A stretch of 64,000 bases of DNA, from the NCBI GenBank assembly GCA_015064735.1, contig SVRP01000004.1:138800-202799 (forward strand). Direction: 5' to 3'. A program made the position numbers and the translations under genes. A model generated the notes under the pieces. The model was not told where the DNA came from and made no database searches. It saw only the letters and a list, made by a program, of their open reading frames with translations. This document shows, piece after piece, positions 1 to 8,679 of the stretch. The DNA comes from Oscillospiraceae bacterium. Its GTDB lineage: Bacteria > Bacillota > Clostridia > Oscillospirales > CAG-272. The stretch's first letter is position 1. Each line of letters starts with the position of its first letter.

Positions 1-450
1 ATGCCTGAGATTCCATATAATTCCTTTGCAAAAAAACTTTACAGCACGTATCTTTCGTATCTTCCCAAGGAAAAGGTATCTTTCCCGTTGAAAATGAATG
101 TCGATCCAAGAGGAAGCTTTACCGAACTATTGAGAACCGAAAAATGCGGACAGTTCTCGGTAAACATTTCCAAACCAGGTATTACCAAGGGGCAGCATTG
201 GCATAACACCAAGTGGGAATTTTTCATCGTCGTCAGCGGTCACGGACTTATTCAACAAAGAAAGATCGGATCAGACGAGGTGCTGAATTTTGAGGTATCG
301 GGAGATAAAATAGAGGCTGTTCATATGCTTCCCGGACACACGCACAATATAATAAACCTTTCAGACAAAGAGGATCTTGTAACGGTAATGTGGGCAAATG
401 AGCAGTTTGATCCCACGAGACCCGATACGTTTTTTGAGGTGGTAGAATAA
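1..450 (+). CDS. capF: CapF/WbjC-type bifunctional UDP-sugar reductase, C-terminal cupin part (5' end outside window)
   Basis: This is the C-terminal cupin domain of a CapF/WbjC-like enzyme of capsule and O-antigen UDP-N-acetyl-fucosamine/talosamine synthesis. In the family an N-terminal SDR reductase domain of about 240 residues precedes a zinc cupin domain; only the latter lies in the window. Visible cupin features are GQHWHNTKWEFFIVVSGHG (metal-binding histidines and glutamate) and the closing FDPTRPDTFFEVV. The reading frame is open from base 1, so the Met at base 1 is probably internal and the gene starts upstream. The stop codon overlaps the start of the next gene by one base, which fits the usual capE-capF-capG order. 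Family assignment is strong; the exact nucleotide sugar is inferred. Confidence 0.85.
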   Translation: MPEIPYNSFAKKLYSTYLSYLPKEKVSFPLKMNVDPRGSFTELLRTEKCGQFSVNISKPGITKGQHWHNTKWEFFIVVSGHGLIQQRKIGSDEVLNFEVSGDKIEAVHMLPGHTHNIINLSDKEDLVTVMWANEQFDPTRPDTFFEVVE

Positions 451-1640
451 TGGAAACAAAAATCAAACTTGACTATTCCGACGTCAGCTTTAAAAATGAC
501 GGCAGACTTAAGCTTCTGATAATAGTCGGTACCCGACCTGAGATCATTCGCCTTGCGGCGGTAATAAACAAATGCCGTAAGTATTTTGATACCGTTCTTG
601 CCCATACGGGACAGAACTACGACTATAATCTTAACGGCATATTTTTCAGAGATCTGAAGCTTGCCGATCCCGAGGTATATATGGATGCGGTAGGTGACGA
701 TCTTGGCGCAACCGTTGGCAATATTATCAATTGCTCTTATAAGCTTATGAACGAGATAAAGCCTGATGCGCTTCTCATTCTCGGAGATACAAATTCCTGC
801 TTGTCTGCAATTGCGGCTAAGAGATTGCATATTCCGATCTTCCACATGGAAGCAGGAAATCGATGCAAGGACGAGTGCCTGCCCGAGGAAACTAACAGAC
901 GTATCGTAGACATTATTTCTGACGTGAATCTTGCATATTCCGAGCACGCAAGAAGATACCTTCACGAGTGCGGACTTCCCAAGGAGCGTACTTACGTAAC
1001 AGGTTCTCCCATGGCAGAGGTGCTTCACGAGAACCTTGCGGAGATAGAAGCCAGCGACGTGCTTGACCGTCTTGGGCTTGAACCTAAAAAGTATATCCTT
1101 CTTTCTGCACATAGGGAAGAGAATATAGATACGGAGAAAAACTTTACCAGCCTCTTTACGGCAATAAACGAGTTGGCAAGAAAGTACGATATGCCTATAC
1201 TGTATTCCTGTCACCCAAGAAGCCGTAACAGACTTGAAAAGAGCGGTTTTGTCCTTGATTCCAGAGTTATAAGAAATGAACCTCTCGGATTTCATGATTA
1301 TAACAAGCTTCAGATGAATGCTTACGCGGTGGTTTCCGACAGCGGAACGCTCCCTGAGGAAAGCTCTTTCTTTACAAGTGTGGGACATCCATTCCCCGCA
1401 GTATGTATCAGAACGTCTACAGAGCGCCCCGAAGCACTTGATAAAGCTTGCTTTATACTTGCCGGAATTGATGAAAAGAGCCTGCTGCAGGCAGTATCTA
1501 CGGCTGTAGATATGAACGATAATAGGGATTATGGAATTCCCGTACCAAATTACGTTGAGGAAAACGTTTCTACAAAGGTTGTAAAAATCATCCAGAGCTA
1601 CACAGGCGTAGTAAATAAGATGGTCTGGAGAAAAAACTGA
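450..1640 (+). CDS. capG: UDP-N-acetylglucosamine 2-epimerase family protein (CapG/WbjD type)
   Basis: A 396-aa non-hydrolysing UDP-GlcNAc 2-epimerase fold enzyme. Seen: GTRPEIIRLAAVI near residue 27, HTGQNYDYNLNGIFF near 52, HMEAGNRCKDECLPEE near 132 with the family's catalytic acidic residues, SAHREENID near 215 and a C-terminal SDSGTLPEESSFF. Next to a CapF homologue it most likely converts UDP-N-acetyl-L-talosamine derivatives to UDP-N-acetyl-L-fucosamine in the cytoplasm for capsule or cell-wall polysaccharide, rather than making UDP-ManNAc. Its ATG overlaps the capF stop by one base, indicating translational coupling. The length is normal for the family and nothing looks broken. Confidence 0.88.
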   Translation: METKIKLDYSDVSFKNDGRLKLLIIVGTRPEIIRLAAVINKCRKYFDTVLAHTGQNYDYNLNGIFFRDLKLADPEVYMDAVGDDLGATVGNIINCSYKLMNEIKPDALLILGDTNSCLSAIAAKRLHIPIFHMEAGNRCKDECLPEETNRRIVDIISDVNLAYSEHARRYLHECGLPKERTYVTGSPMAEVLHENLAEIEASDVLDRLGLEPKKYILLSAHREENIDTEKNFTSLFTAINELARKYDMPILYSCHPRSRNRLEKSGFVLDSRVIRNEPLGFHDYNKLQMNAYAVVSDSGTLPEESSFFTSVGHPFPAVCIRTSTERPEALDKACFILAGIDEKSLLQAVSTAVDMNDNRDYGIPVPNYVEENVSTKVVKIIQSYTGVVNKMVWRKN

Positions 1641-1659
1641 GTATAAGGAGGTAATCGTT

Positions 1660-2829
1660 GTGGCATACAGTATAAAAAGTATATTTTTTGCATTAATAAG
1701 AGCGGGTATAAGCAATGGTTGCCTTTCTGAAGAAGAAAGAATTGCTTTTTCTGAAGATATGATTCCGGAGCTGTACGGCGTTGCCAAACAGCACGACCTT
1801 GCTCACGTATTGGGGTATGCTTTAAAAAAAGAAGGTTTTATGCCCGATGAATGGAAGGAAAAATTCGAAAAGAGTCAATTTGAGGCGGTGTATAGATACG
1901 AGCAAATGGAATATGCGCTTGGAGAAATACGAGAAATCTTCGAAAACAATGCTATTTCATTTGTTCCTCTGAAAGGGGCGGTAATACGTGAATATTACCC
2001 CGAACCATGGATGAGAACCAGTTGTGATATTGACGTTCTGATTCATGAGGAGGATATTGATAAGGCAGTATCCCTGCTTACCGAAAATGGGTGGGTTGCT
2101 AAGGATAAATTGAAGGTGCACGATGTGTCGCTGTATTCTCCCTCCGGCGTACATCTGGAGCTTCATTTTAATCTTCACGAGAATATTAAGTGCTTGGATT
2201 TTACTCTTGACCGCGTATGGGAATACAGTTATCCTATCGAAAGTGGAAAATACGAGCACATGCAAAGTAAAGAGTTCCTAATATTTCACCTTTTAGCTCA
2301 TATGTCATATCATTTCATTGCCGGTGGTTGCGGAGTAAGATCTTTAATAGATATTTGGTTAATAGAACAGAATGTGGATTATGATAAGCATATGTTGCAA
2401 AAAATGTGCACGGATGCGAAAATAGATATCTTTTCGGATCGAATTAACGAATTGTCTTTGACGTGGTTTGAGAAAGGCGAATATACAGACATTACAAAAA
2501 ATTTGGAGCGCATAATACTTACAGGCGGAGTATATGGTAGCGGTTGCAATAAGATATCCTTTGACCAAGCTGCAGCCGGTGGAAAGGGAAAGAACATCAT
2601 AAGACGTATTTTTATGCCTTACGAGAGACTCATTTTTATTTTTCCGTCTCTAAAGGGTAAGAAATGGTTAACTCCCGTATACTGGATAGCCCGTTGGTTC
2701 AGGGTCATATTCAAGGGAAGATTAATGCATGCTATTGGCGAAATAAACGAAAACACTGAAAAATCCCGAGAAAATTTAAAGGAAACAGAAGAATTTCTTG
2801 CGGAAATAGGATTAGATTCAATAAACTAA
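1660..2829 (+). CDS. Nucleotidyltransferase family protein (NTP_transf_5-like)
   Basis: A 389-aa protein with the pattern of the uncharacterised nucleotidyltransferase family seen in polysaccharide and some peptide-modification clusters. The core is VPLKGAVIREYYPEPWMR followed by CDIDVLIHEEDIDKAVSLL around residues 101-140, with the paired aspartates of the polymerase-beta superfamily (DID). A helical region and a basic C-terminus follow, with a hydrophobic stretch near RLIFIFPSLKGKKW. The start is GTG with AAGGAGG nine bases upstream. It lies 19 bp after capG and ends at a strong terminator, so it is the last gene of the capsule operon. Substrate is unknown; a role in glycan or phospho-substituent transfer is only inference from context. 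Confidence 0.6.
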   Translation: MAYSIKSIFFALIRAGISNGCLSEEERIAFSEDMIPELYGVAKQHDLAHVLGYALKKEGFMPDEWKEKFEKSQFEAVYRYEQMEYALGEIREIFENNAISFVPLKGAVIREYYPEPWMRTSCDIDVLIHEEDIDKAVSLLTENGWVAKDKLKVHDVSLYSPSGVHLELHFNLHENIKCLDFTLDRVWEYSYPIESGKYEHMQSKEFLIFHLLAHMSYHFIAGGCGVRSLIDIWLIEQNVDYDKHMLQKMCTDAKIDIFSDRINELSLTWFEKGEYTDITKNLERIILTGGVYGSGCNKISFDQAAAGGKGKNIIRRIFMPYERLIFIFPSLKGKKWLTPVYWIARWFRVIFKGRLMHAIGEINENTEKSRENLKETEEFLAEIGLDSIN

Positions 2830-2866
2830 AAAAGTTGCACGGAAATTAATTCCGTGCAACTTTTTT
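2828..2866. terminator. Bidirectional rho-independent terminator
   Basis: A near-perfect hairpin AAAAAGTTGCACGGAA / TTCCGTGCAACTTTTT with an A-run on one side and a T-run on the other. It can end both the capsule operon (plus strand) and the peptide/giant-protein operon (minus strand). The minus-strand peptide stop codon overlaps its T-run. Confidence 0.9.
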
Positions 2867-2996
2867 AGTTAAACCAACTGTCTGGAGCTACTGCCGTATC
2901 ATCGTCCTTAGCCAGCTCATCGGGGGCGGAAAGGGTAATGATATCGGTAACGTTAAGCTCTATTGTTTCGGCAGAAGGAATATCATATTTTTTCAT
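2865..2996 (-). CDS. Small acidic peptide of 43 residues downstream of the giant secreted protein
   Basis: A 43-aa open frame beginning MKKYDIPSAETIELNVTDII and ending in an acidic tail (DELAKDDDTAVAPDSWFN). It has a strong ribosome binding site, AAGGAG eight bases before the ATG, and starts 12 bp after the stop of the 1849-aa gene on the same strand, so the two are probably cotranscribed and coupled. It has no signal peptide or membrane segment. Short MKKYxxPxxExxxL-type peptides of this general form are familiar to me from clostridial genomes as hypothetical proteins, sometimes resembling leader-core precursor peptides. No modification enzyme is adjacent on this strand, so a modified-peptide role is only a guess. 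That the gene is real is well supported by RBS and position; the function is unknown. Confidence 0.65.
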   Translation of the reverse strand: MKKYDIPSAETIELNVTDIITLSAPDELAKDDDTAVAPDSWFN

Positions 2997-3008
2997 ATTC
3001 GTTTCTCC

Positions 3009-6000
3009 TTAACCGTTAGAATTATTAACTGTACTTATAATGGAGTTAACTACGCTGAGGTTTTCACTTGACAATCTGTATTTATCATCGGGATAATTAA
3101 CCGTATCATTATGCATTGCAAGAAGATTGCTTGCTATATCATACATACTTCTTACGTTATTGTCATCGAAGGCAGTATAGAATGTTTCCGCGTTACCGTT
3201 AGCGTATGTTACGGTTACGTATCCTCTTCCTGCAAACTGTACACCGTATGCCTTTGCAGTATCGGGAATACCGATAAGTGCCGCTCTATACGCTTCACCA
3301 CTTCTCTTTGTCTGCTTGATAACGACGATAGCGTTCTTATTGCAATCAAGTGTAGGTGCTGTAAGAACACTGTCAGTGGTAAGCATTGAAACGTTTCCGA
3401 TTATCGTACCGAAGCTTGCGTTGCTTCCAAGGATATCAAAAATCTCATCCGAAACATTTGTTGTAAATCTGACACCGCTTCCGTCCGTAGTACGGATGGC
3501 CGCACCGTCAAGCATGTCAAAGTTGTTAGCATTGAGATATACAGCGCTTATTACTACATCGTCCTTTGCACCGGAATTCTTATAATTGTCGCCGCCTGCA
3601 TATATCTTACCGTTTACGGCAAAGCCTACAAATGTGTTATTTTCCCGTATAAACTCGGGGAATATTATACCGCTGTCTCCGATAGTTGCTGCGATTGCGT
3701 TTGTCGACAGAGTAACACCCTTATCTATAACAGCAGTAGTTCCATTTGCATTATATTCTCTTACGAAATACGAAGAAGATTCTATTTTGCCGTCTCTCTC
3801 TATCCTTACCTTAGATCCGGTTTCAAAGGTAAGGTTACAGCTTCCGTTTGTATGGTCGACTATGGCAGAAATTGCTGCGGTTGCCGACTTGCCGTCGGTA
3901 ACAGGCGCCATGATAATTTCTGTTTCAGAGCCTACCGTCAGGTTTATGTTACCCGAGGTTTGAACTGATATAGCTGCAATATTCTGTGCTGCCGCACCCT
4001 TCTTTACATACATTTCTGTCAGGAGCTTTGTCTTACCTTCAAGGCTTACGTTAGCCGTTCCGCTATCCATAACAACGATTGTACATTCGCTATTGGAACG
4101 GTTAATAAGTGTAGAATTATTAACGGTTATTGTTGCAACGTCGCCGTCTACGTAGTTATCACCCTTTACAGCCTTAAGCAGAGGTCTTGAATATGCAACG
4201 CCCGAGCTTTCGGTATAGCTTGTGTTAGGCGTAAGAATTGCTGTAACGTTATCAAGAGTTATGCTTCCGCAGTTATCTACCCAAAGACCTGCCGCACACT
4301 GGAGAGTACCGTTTTTGATTATAAGATTACCGTAGATATGACGGAACATATACGTGTCTCCTGCGGAGTACATTGTATATCCGTTAAGGTCGATAACAAG
4401 GGTAGTATCCTTGGGGACCACAAGTCCCGTGGTATTGAAGAAATCTCCGTCAAGAGTAATAACCTTAGACGTGCCGGTTCCCTCGTTAAGAGCTGCGGTT
4501 ATGAGATCGGTAAAGCCCAAATGTCCCGTTCCGTTGTTAACGTCCATGTAACGGATACCGCCGTAAACTATTCTCTTCTCATAGTCATAAGCATCATAGG
4601 TTACGCCGTCAATGGTAACAACGTGTGAAGGTACCTTTGACATATAGTACCAACCGTCGGAGATATGCCATATTTTAGTGTAATCCGTTGAAGCATGCTC
4701 CATGAGAATTCCGCCGTGAGGAATATTGAACTCGGAATAGGGATTTCCTCTGTAGAAGGGACAAATTACATTTGAAACAGACGCAGGTGTCTTCATTACA
4801 AAGTAACTGCCTTCCTGAACGTTAACAGTTATACCTATATTTGAGCCGTTACCCTTATAGTGAATAAAGCCTGATACTCTGTCATTTGTAGAGTCTGCGG
4901 CATTGTCGGAAATTATCTTGGAGCCGCTTTCGAGATTCAAGGTAAAGTTTGCTGTGGTGGATGATGTGTAAACGATATGGTTCTGGTAATCGGAACGGAG
5001 GTTGCTGTATGGCTTACTGTTATCTATAAACTCAGAACCGTTTTTAAGTGTAGCGGTATGGTTATAGCTTCCGCCCTTCCAATAAAGTACTACCTTATTT
5101 GCCATAGCATCAGCAGGAAGCTTGGCAACCGAGTTATCAAGAATAATATTTGTCGCAGCCGTGGGATTTACGTAAAGTACCGCTGCCTGCTTTGACTCAG
5201 CAGTAACGTTCTGAAGATTAAGAGTTCCTTTACCAAGCTCAAACACGCCTGCCTTGGGAGCAGTTATGAGATTAAAGTTTTTGAAGAAGCAATCAGAGGT
5301 GATCTTCAATCCGCAATTACCCGAAACAGCATAGCCAAGAGTAAGAGTATGTCCCTTTCCGTCTATTGTAATGCTCTTGGATATAACTATCTGAGAGGTC
5401 TCAGCGGAGGTCATATCGCTCATCATATAGATGGTATCGCCTGCGTTCGCAGCAGCAATAGCCTCGGAAAGAGTTGCGTAGATCGTACCGTTAAGACTGA
5501 ATCCGCTTACATTTCCCTTTATTACGGCGTCAATCTCATCCATTGCTTCGGTAGATGCATCGGGAATCACCGCATCTCCGCCTGCGTAGCTGTTGGTTAC
5601 AGTGAAGGTAGCAGTTGTTGCGTCAGCTACACCGATGATTCCGTTTACAGATACATCGGTACAATCGGCGGGAGCTGTGAGAGCTGCAACGTTGTGACAG
5701 TTATCAACAGTATAGCTAAATCCCTCCATAAGATTGTGAGCGTGTCCGAGAATACCGCCTATCTGAACCTTACGGGAAGCGTTTTCATTATCCGTATACG
5801 CGAACGTACCTGTATTGTAGCAATTACTTATGGTAAGGCTACCGTCGAAGTTGTCATCGGGATACATTGTGTTGGTAGTTGAGTTAGGAGCGTAAAGTCC
5901 TACTATACCGCCTGCGGTAAAGGGAACAAGATCGCCATTCTTTCCGTCTACAATATCCGAGCCGTCAGTAAGTGTAATGCTTCCTGTAAACCTACAGTAG

Positions 6001-8558
6001 TTTATCTTTGAGTTGTATCCTGCCGTAGCTACGATACCGCCTACAAGACCGTGGTTAGCGTCTACCTTTATATCAGCATCAGAGGAGCATCCGTCTATGG
6101 TAGTAGCATATGCCATACCGCATATAGCGCCCACTGCACCAACGTTGTAACGGCTGTCATAGAAATCAACGGTAAGGTCGGACGCGGTTCCGAGGGTCTT
6201 TCCTACGGGAAGCCATGCATTGATCTCACAAGTATTGGTTACGTGGCAGTTGTATATCTTGTTGAAGCCTTCGGTAGCGCTTCCGTCGTTGGGGGCGATT
6301 GCTCTTCCTACTATTCCACCGGTAACGCCTCTGCTGTATATCTTCATATTGTCAAGAGTGAGGTTTTCGATAGTCGCGCCGTAAATCGCTCCAAAAAGAC
6401 CGCCGCACCAGTTGATGTTTACTCCGTATCCGGTCGTAGCGGAAACGACACGGCCGTTTTTGATAGAAAATCCACCGCCGTCGTAATGACCGCCAAAGGC
6501 AGTAGCCGATACGTTGTTGCCCTGTGTGGTATGGTAATATCCAATAGACTTTATTGCGGACTTTGCAAGGTCGATATCACATACTTGCTTAAAGTATTTA
6601 CCCGCAAAGGATACGCTTGAACCGCTTGTAATATTTGCGGAAGCGATCTGCTTGGACATCCAGATAAGGTTGCCGCCGTTTCTTATAATGTAAGGATCAG
6701 CCTGCGTTCCGCTTCCCTCGGGAACAATAGAATGTCCGCCCCACGTGTTGTTGGGCTCATCCTTATTTGCATTCATATCAAATGAGAACTGGTTAACATC
6801 CATAAAGTACTTATCCTTAAGTACAGAATAGTGCTCGATCTGTACCTCGCTTCCGTCCTCAGTGAAATGGAAAAGAGTTACCATTCCAAGGCCCTCGCTA
6901 TCCTTGCCGTATCCATGAACACCCGAGGTCTTTCTACCGCCCATCATAGAAGCGTCTATCATCTGCGTATCAATAAGGAACTGAGAAACGGTATTTCCGT
7001 TAACTCCCTTGCTTTGTGTCATGGTAACACAGTTGTATTCCTGGTGTCCCGAAACAACGATAGCGATATTCTCGTAAAGCGAAACGAACTCGTTCCAAAT
7101 ATCAACGCCGTTGTTGTTATATACCTTGGAGCTTGTACGCTCAGCATCGGTAAGCTGACCGTCACCGTGCATATAGTTATGAGTTGTTACAAGCACCTTG
7201 TAGTCGGGGTTGTTCTTTGCAAGGTTGCCTGCCCACTTGAGGACCTCGTCGGTGGGGTCCCAGTCAAGGTGGATAAAGAGCCATTTTGTGGAGCCTATCG
7301 TCATCTTTCTGTAAGTGTTTCTATAGTCTCCATCGGCATAGGTTCCGCCGCCGTTTGCTTCAGTAAACTGAGAAGTATATATCTCGTCCTTACCGAAATA
7401 ATCATTTATACTTGTACCGCCTGCAAGCTTGTCTACGGTTACGGTAGATCCGTCGGGAAGATAGGTAGTGGATTTGTCCCCCGTCTTATAGTCATGGTTA
7501 CCGTTGATAACAGAATAATCTATCTTACCGTTAAGTACGCCCGCAATGGAATTATATGCGGTTTCCCACTGCTGAGGAATATTTACCTCGGTAATATCGC
7601 CAAGTCCCATGACGTACTTGATATTCTTGTTATCAATGTTGTCAACTATCCACTGGTGCATATTCTTTACCTGAGTGGTTCCGAATGCAGCATCGTTTTC
7701 TATAAGATACTGAATATCGGGTATGAACGCAAAGGAATAGTCGCTGTCAGTTATGCTGGGAGCCTCGCTCCAGAGCTTGCTGTAATCAAGCCAAAGATTG
7801 AGAGAGGAGTTGCTGAGATCCTCAATATCATTGCCTGTATTGTCAAGCACAAAATGACCCATGAGATTAGGATCGTTAAGATCGGGGCCGTTTGCGTAAG
7901 CCGATGCTACCTCAGCTGCAGTTCTCTGTCCTTCAAAAATAGACATGGAATAGATGCTTCCCTTGAATATCTGATCAAGAGAGGGACGCATATCCGCGCC
8001 AATGGCAAGAGGGTAATCTACGGAACGGTCGTCGAAATCTCCGTAGGTATTGTTTATAGTTGCGGTAGGCGTTTCAACAAATGCACCGTTCTTATATCCG
8101 GTTGCCTTTCCTGTTGAAGGATCATAGGATATCGCAATGTGTGTCCACTCGCCGGGATTAACTGCAATTCCGGGGAAGGATATGGACATTGCCGAAGAAA
8201 CGGTAGTGTCGTATACGTCCTTGATCTCTATTCTGGGAATTATATTTCCGCTCTTGGAATAAAGATCAAAATGAATATAAGGGCTGTTCGTACTTCCCGC
8301 ATAGGAGCTAAGCAATGTACCGGGCCTTTTTGAAGTATCCCAGTCTGCGGGCAGATACACCCAAGTTTCGAATGAATGAGGTGCTTCCTCAATGCCTTCA
8401 ATAAAATAGAAATCGTTATCGAAGGTATGTCCGTCAGTGGGCAACGTAGGCTTTGCACTTACGTCCACAGCTGCAGGCGCAGGATCTGTCGCAAGAACGG
8501 GCAAGCATACGCTTACAAGCATAATCACTGACAAAATAACGGCGATTATTTTTTTCAT
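3009..8558 (-). CDS. Giant secreted protein: LamG-like, metallophosphoesterase and beta-helix repeat domains
   Basis: An 1849-aa exported protein. The start was placed at the ATG preceded by AAGGAGG; the open frame extends ten codons further upstream without a ribosome binding site. Order seen: signal peptide MKKIIAVILSVIMLVSVCLP with an Ala cleavage region; a LamG/concanavalin-like domain to about residue 240 (HFDLYSKSGNI, GEWTHIAISYD); a calcineurin-like phosphoesterase at about 275-560 (FIPDIQYL, GLGDITEV, VINGNHDYK, VTTHNYMHGDG, VSGHQEY, the metal ligands of the fold); a GLUG-like beta-helix (GGLFGAIYGATIENLTLDN, GGIVGRA); long pectate-lyase-like repeats; and a C-terminal domain with AAIRTTDGSGVRFTTN. 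No LPXTG motif or transmembrane anchor is visible. It probably acts on an extracellular phosphorylated substrate. It is divergent from an AraC gene and cotranscribed with the 43-aa peptide. Confidence 0.8.
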   Translation of the reverse strand: MKKIIAVILSVIMLVSVCLPVLATDPAPAAVDVSAKPTLPTDGHTFDNDFYFIEGIEEAPHSFETWVYLPADWDTSKRPGTLLSSYAGSTNSPYIHFDLYSKSGNIIPRIEIKDVYDTTVSSAMSISFPGIAVNPGEWTHIAISYDPSTGKATGYKNGAFVETPTATINNTYGDFDDRSVDYPLAIGADMRPSLDQIFKGSIYSMSIFEGQRTAAEVASAYANGPDLNDPNLMGHFVLDNTGNDIEDLSNSSLNLWLDYSKLWSEAPSITDSDYSFAFIPDIQYLIENDAAFGTTQVKNMHQWIVDNIDNKNIKYVMGLGDITEVNIPQQWETAYNSIAGVLNGKIDYSVINGNHDYKTGDKSTTYLPDGSTVTVDKLAGGTSINDYFGKDEIYTSQFTEANGGGTYADGDYRNTYRKMTIGSTKWLFIHLDWDPTDEVLKWAGNLAKNNPDYKVLVTTHNYMHGDGQLTDAERTSSKVYNNNGVDIWNEFVSLYENIAIVVSGHQEYNCVTMTQSKGVNGNTVSQFLIDTQMIDASMMGGRKTSGVHGYGKDSEGLGMVTLFHFTEDGSEVQIEHYSVLKDKYFMDVNQFSFDMNANKDEPNNTWGGHSIVPEGSGTQADPYIIRNGGNLIWMSKQIASANITSGSSVSFAGKYFKQVCDIDLAKSAIKSIGYYHTTQGNNVSATAFGGHYDGGGFSIKNGRVVSATTGYGVNINWCGGLFGAIYGATIENLTLDNMKIYSRGVTGGIVGRAIAPNDGSATEGFNKIYNCHVTNTCEINAWLPVGKTLGTASDLTVDFYDSRYNVGAVGAICGMAYATTIDGCSSDADIKVDANHGLVGGIVATAGYNSKINYCRFTGSITLTDGSDIVDGKNGDLVPFTAGGIVGLYAPNSTTNTMYPDDNFDGSLTISNCYNTGTFAYTDNENASRKVQIGGILGHAHNLMEGFSYTVDNCHNVAALTAPADCTDVSVNGIIGVADATTATFTVTNSYAGGDAVIPDASTEAMDEIDAVIKGNVSGFSLNGTIYATLSEAIAAANAGDTIYMMSDMTSAETSQIVISKSITIDGKGHTLTLGYAVSGNCGLKITSDCFFKNFNLITAPKAGVFELGKGTLNLQNVTAESKQAAVLYVNPTAATNIILDNSVAKLPADAMANKVVLYWKGGSYNHTATLKNGSEFIDNSKPYSNLRSDYQNHIVYTSSTTANFTLNLESGSKIISDNAADSTNDRVSGFIHYKGNGSNIGITVNVQEGSYFVMKTPASVSNVICPFYRGNPYSEFNIPHGGILMEHASTDYTKIWHISDGWYYMSKVPSHVVTIDGVTYDAYDYEKRIVYGGIRYMDVNNGTGHLGFTDLITAALNEGTGTSKVITLDGDFFNTTGLVVPKDTTLVIDLNGYTMYSAGDTYMFRHIYGNLIIKNGTLQCAAGLWVDNCGSITLDNVTAILTPNTSYTESSGVAYSRPLLKAVKGDNYVDGDVATITVNNSTLINRSNSECTIVVMDSGTANVSLEGKTKLLTEMYVKKGAAAQNIAAISVQTSGNINLTVGSETEIIMAPVTDGKSATAAISAIVDHTNGSCNLTFETGSKVRIERDGKIESSSYFVREYNANGTTAVIDKGVTLSTNAIAATIGDSGIIFPEFIRENNTFVGFAVNGKIYAGGDNYKNSGAKDDVVISAVYLNANNFDMLDGAAIRTTDGSGVRFTTNVSDEIFDILGSNASFGTIIGNVSMLTTDSVLTAPTLDCNKNAIVVIKQTKRSGEAYRAALIGIPDTAKAYGVQFAGRGYVTVTYANGNAETFYTAFDDNNVRSMYDIASNLLAMHNDTVNYPDDKYRLSSENLSVVNSIISTVNNSNG

Positions 8559-8599
8559 AAGTTCCTCCTTGTTTTGTAATTTAAACAATCGTGCAGCTT

Positions 8600-8628
8600 A
8601 TTTTATCATATACCTATTGACATATCAA
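8600..8628 (-). promoter_or_regulatory. Promoter of the giant secreted protein gene
   Basis: On the minus strand TTGATA, a 17-base spacer and TAAAAT lie about 40 bases before the start codon. Its -35 box abuts the -35 box of the divergent AraC promoter, so the two promoters face away from each other and share control sequence. Confidence 0.6.
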
Positions 8629-8645
8629 AACATTTTGTGTATAAT
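8617..8645 (+). promoter_or_regulatory. Promoter of the AraC-family regulator gene
   Basis: A perfect TTGACA (8617-8622), 17-base spacer and TATAAT (8640-8645), ending 34 bases before the ATG of the regulator. It is back to back with the minus-strand promoter. Confidence 0.85.
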
Positions 8646-8679
8646 TTATGGCAAGAAGTTTACTTTTGTGAGGAATATA

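Noticed and set aside
321-1787. A 488-codon minus-strand open frame opposite capG
   Set aside because: It lies entirely across capF-capG-nucleotidyltransferase, has low-complexity translation and no ribosome binding site; antisense shadow.
6831-8117. A 428-codon plus-strand open frame inside the giant secreted protein gene
   Set aside because: Antisense to a gene with signal peptide, ribosome binding site and clear domains; no homology seen.
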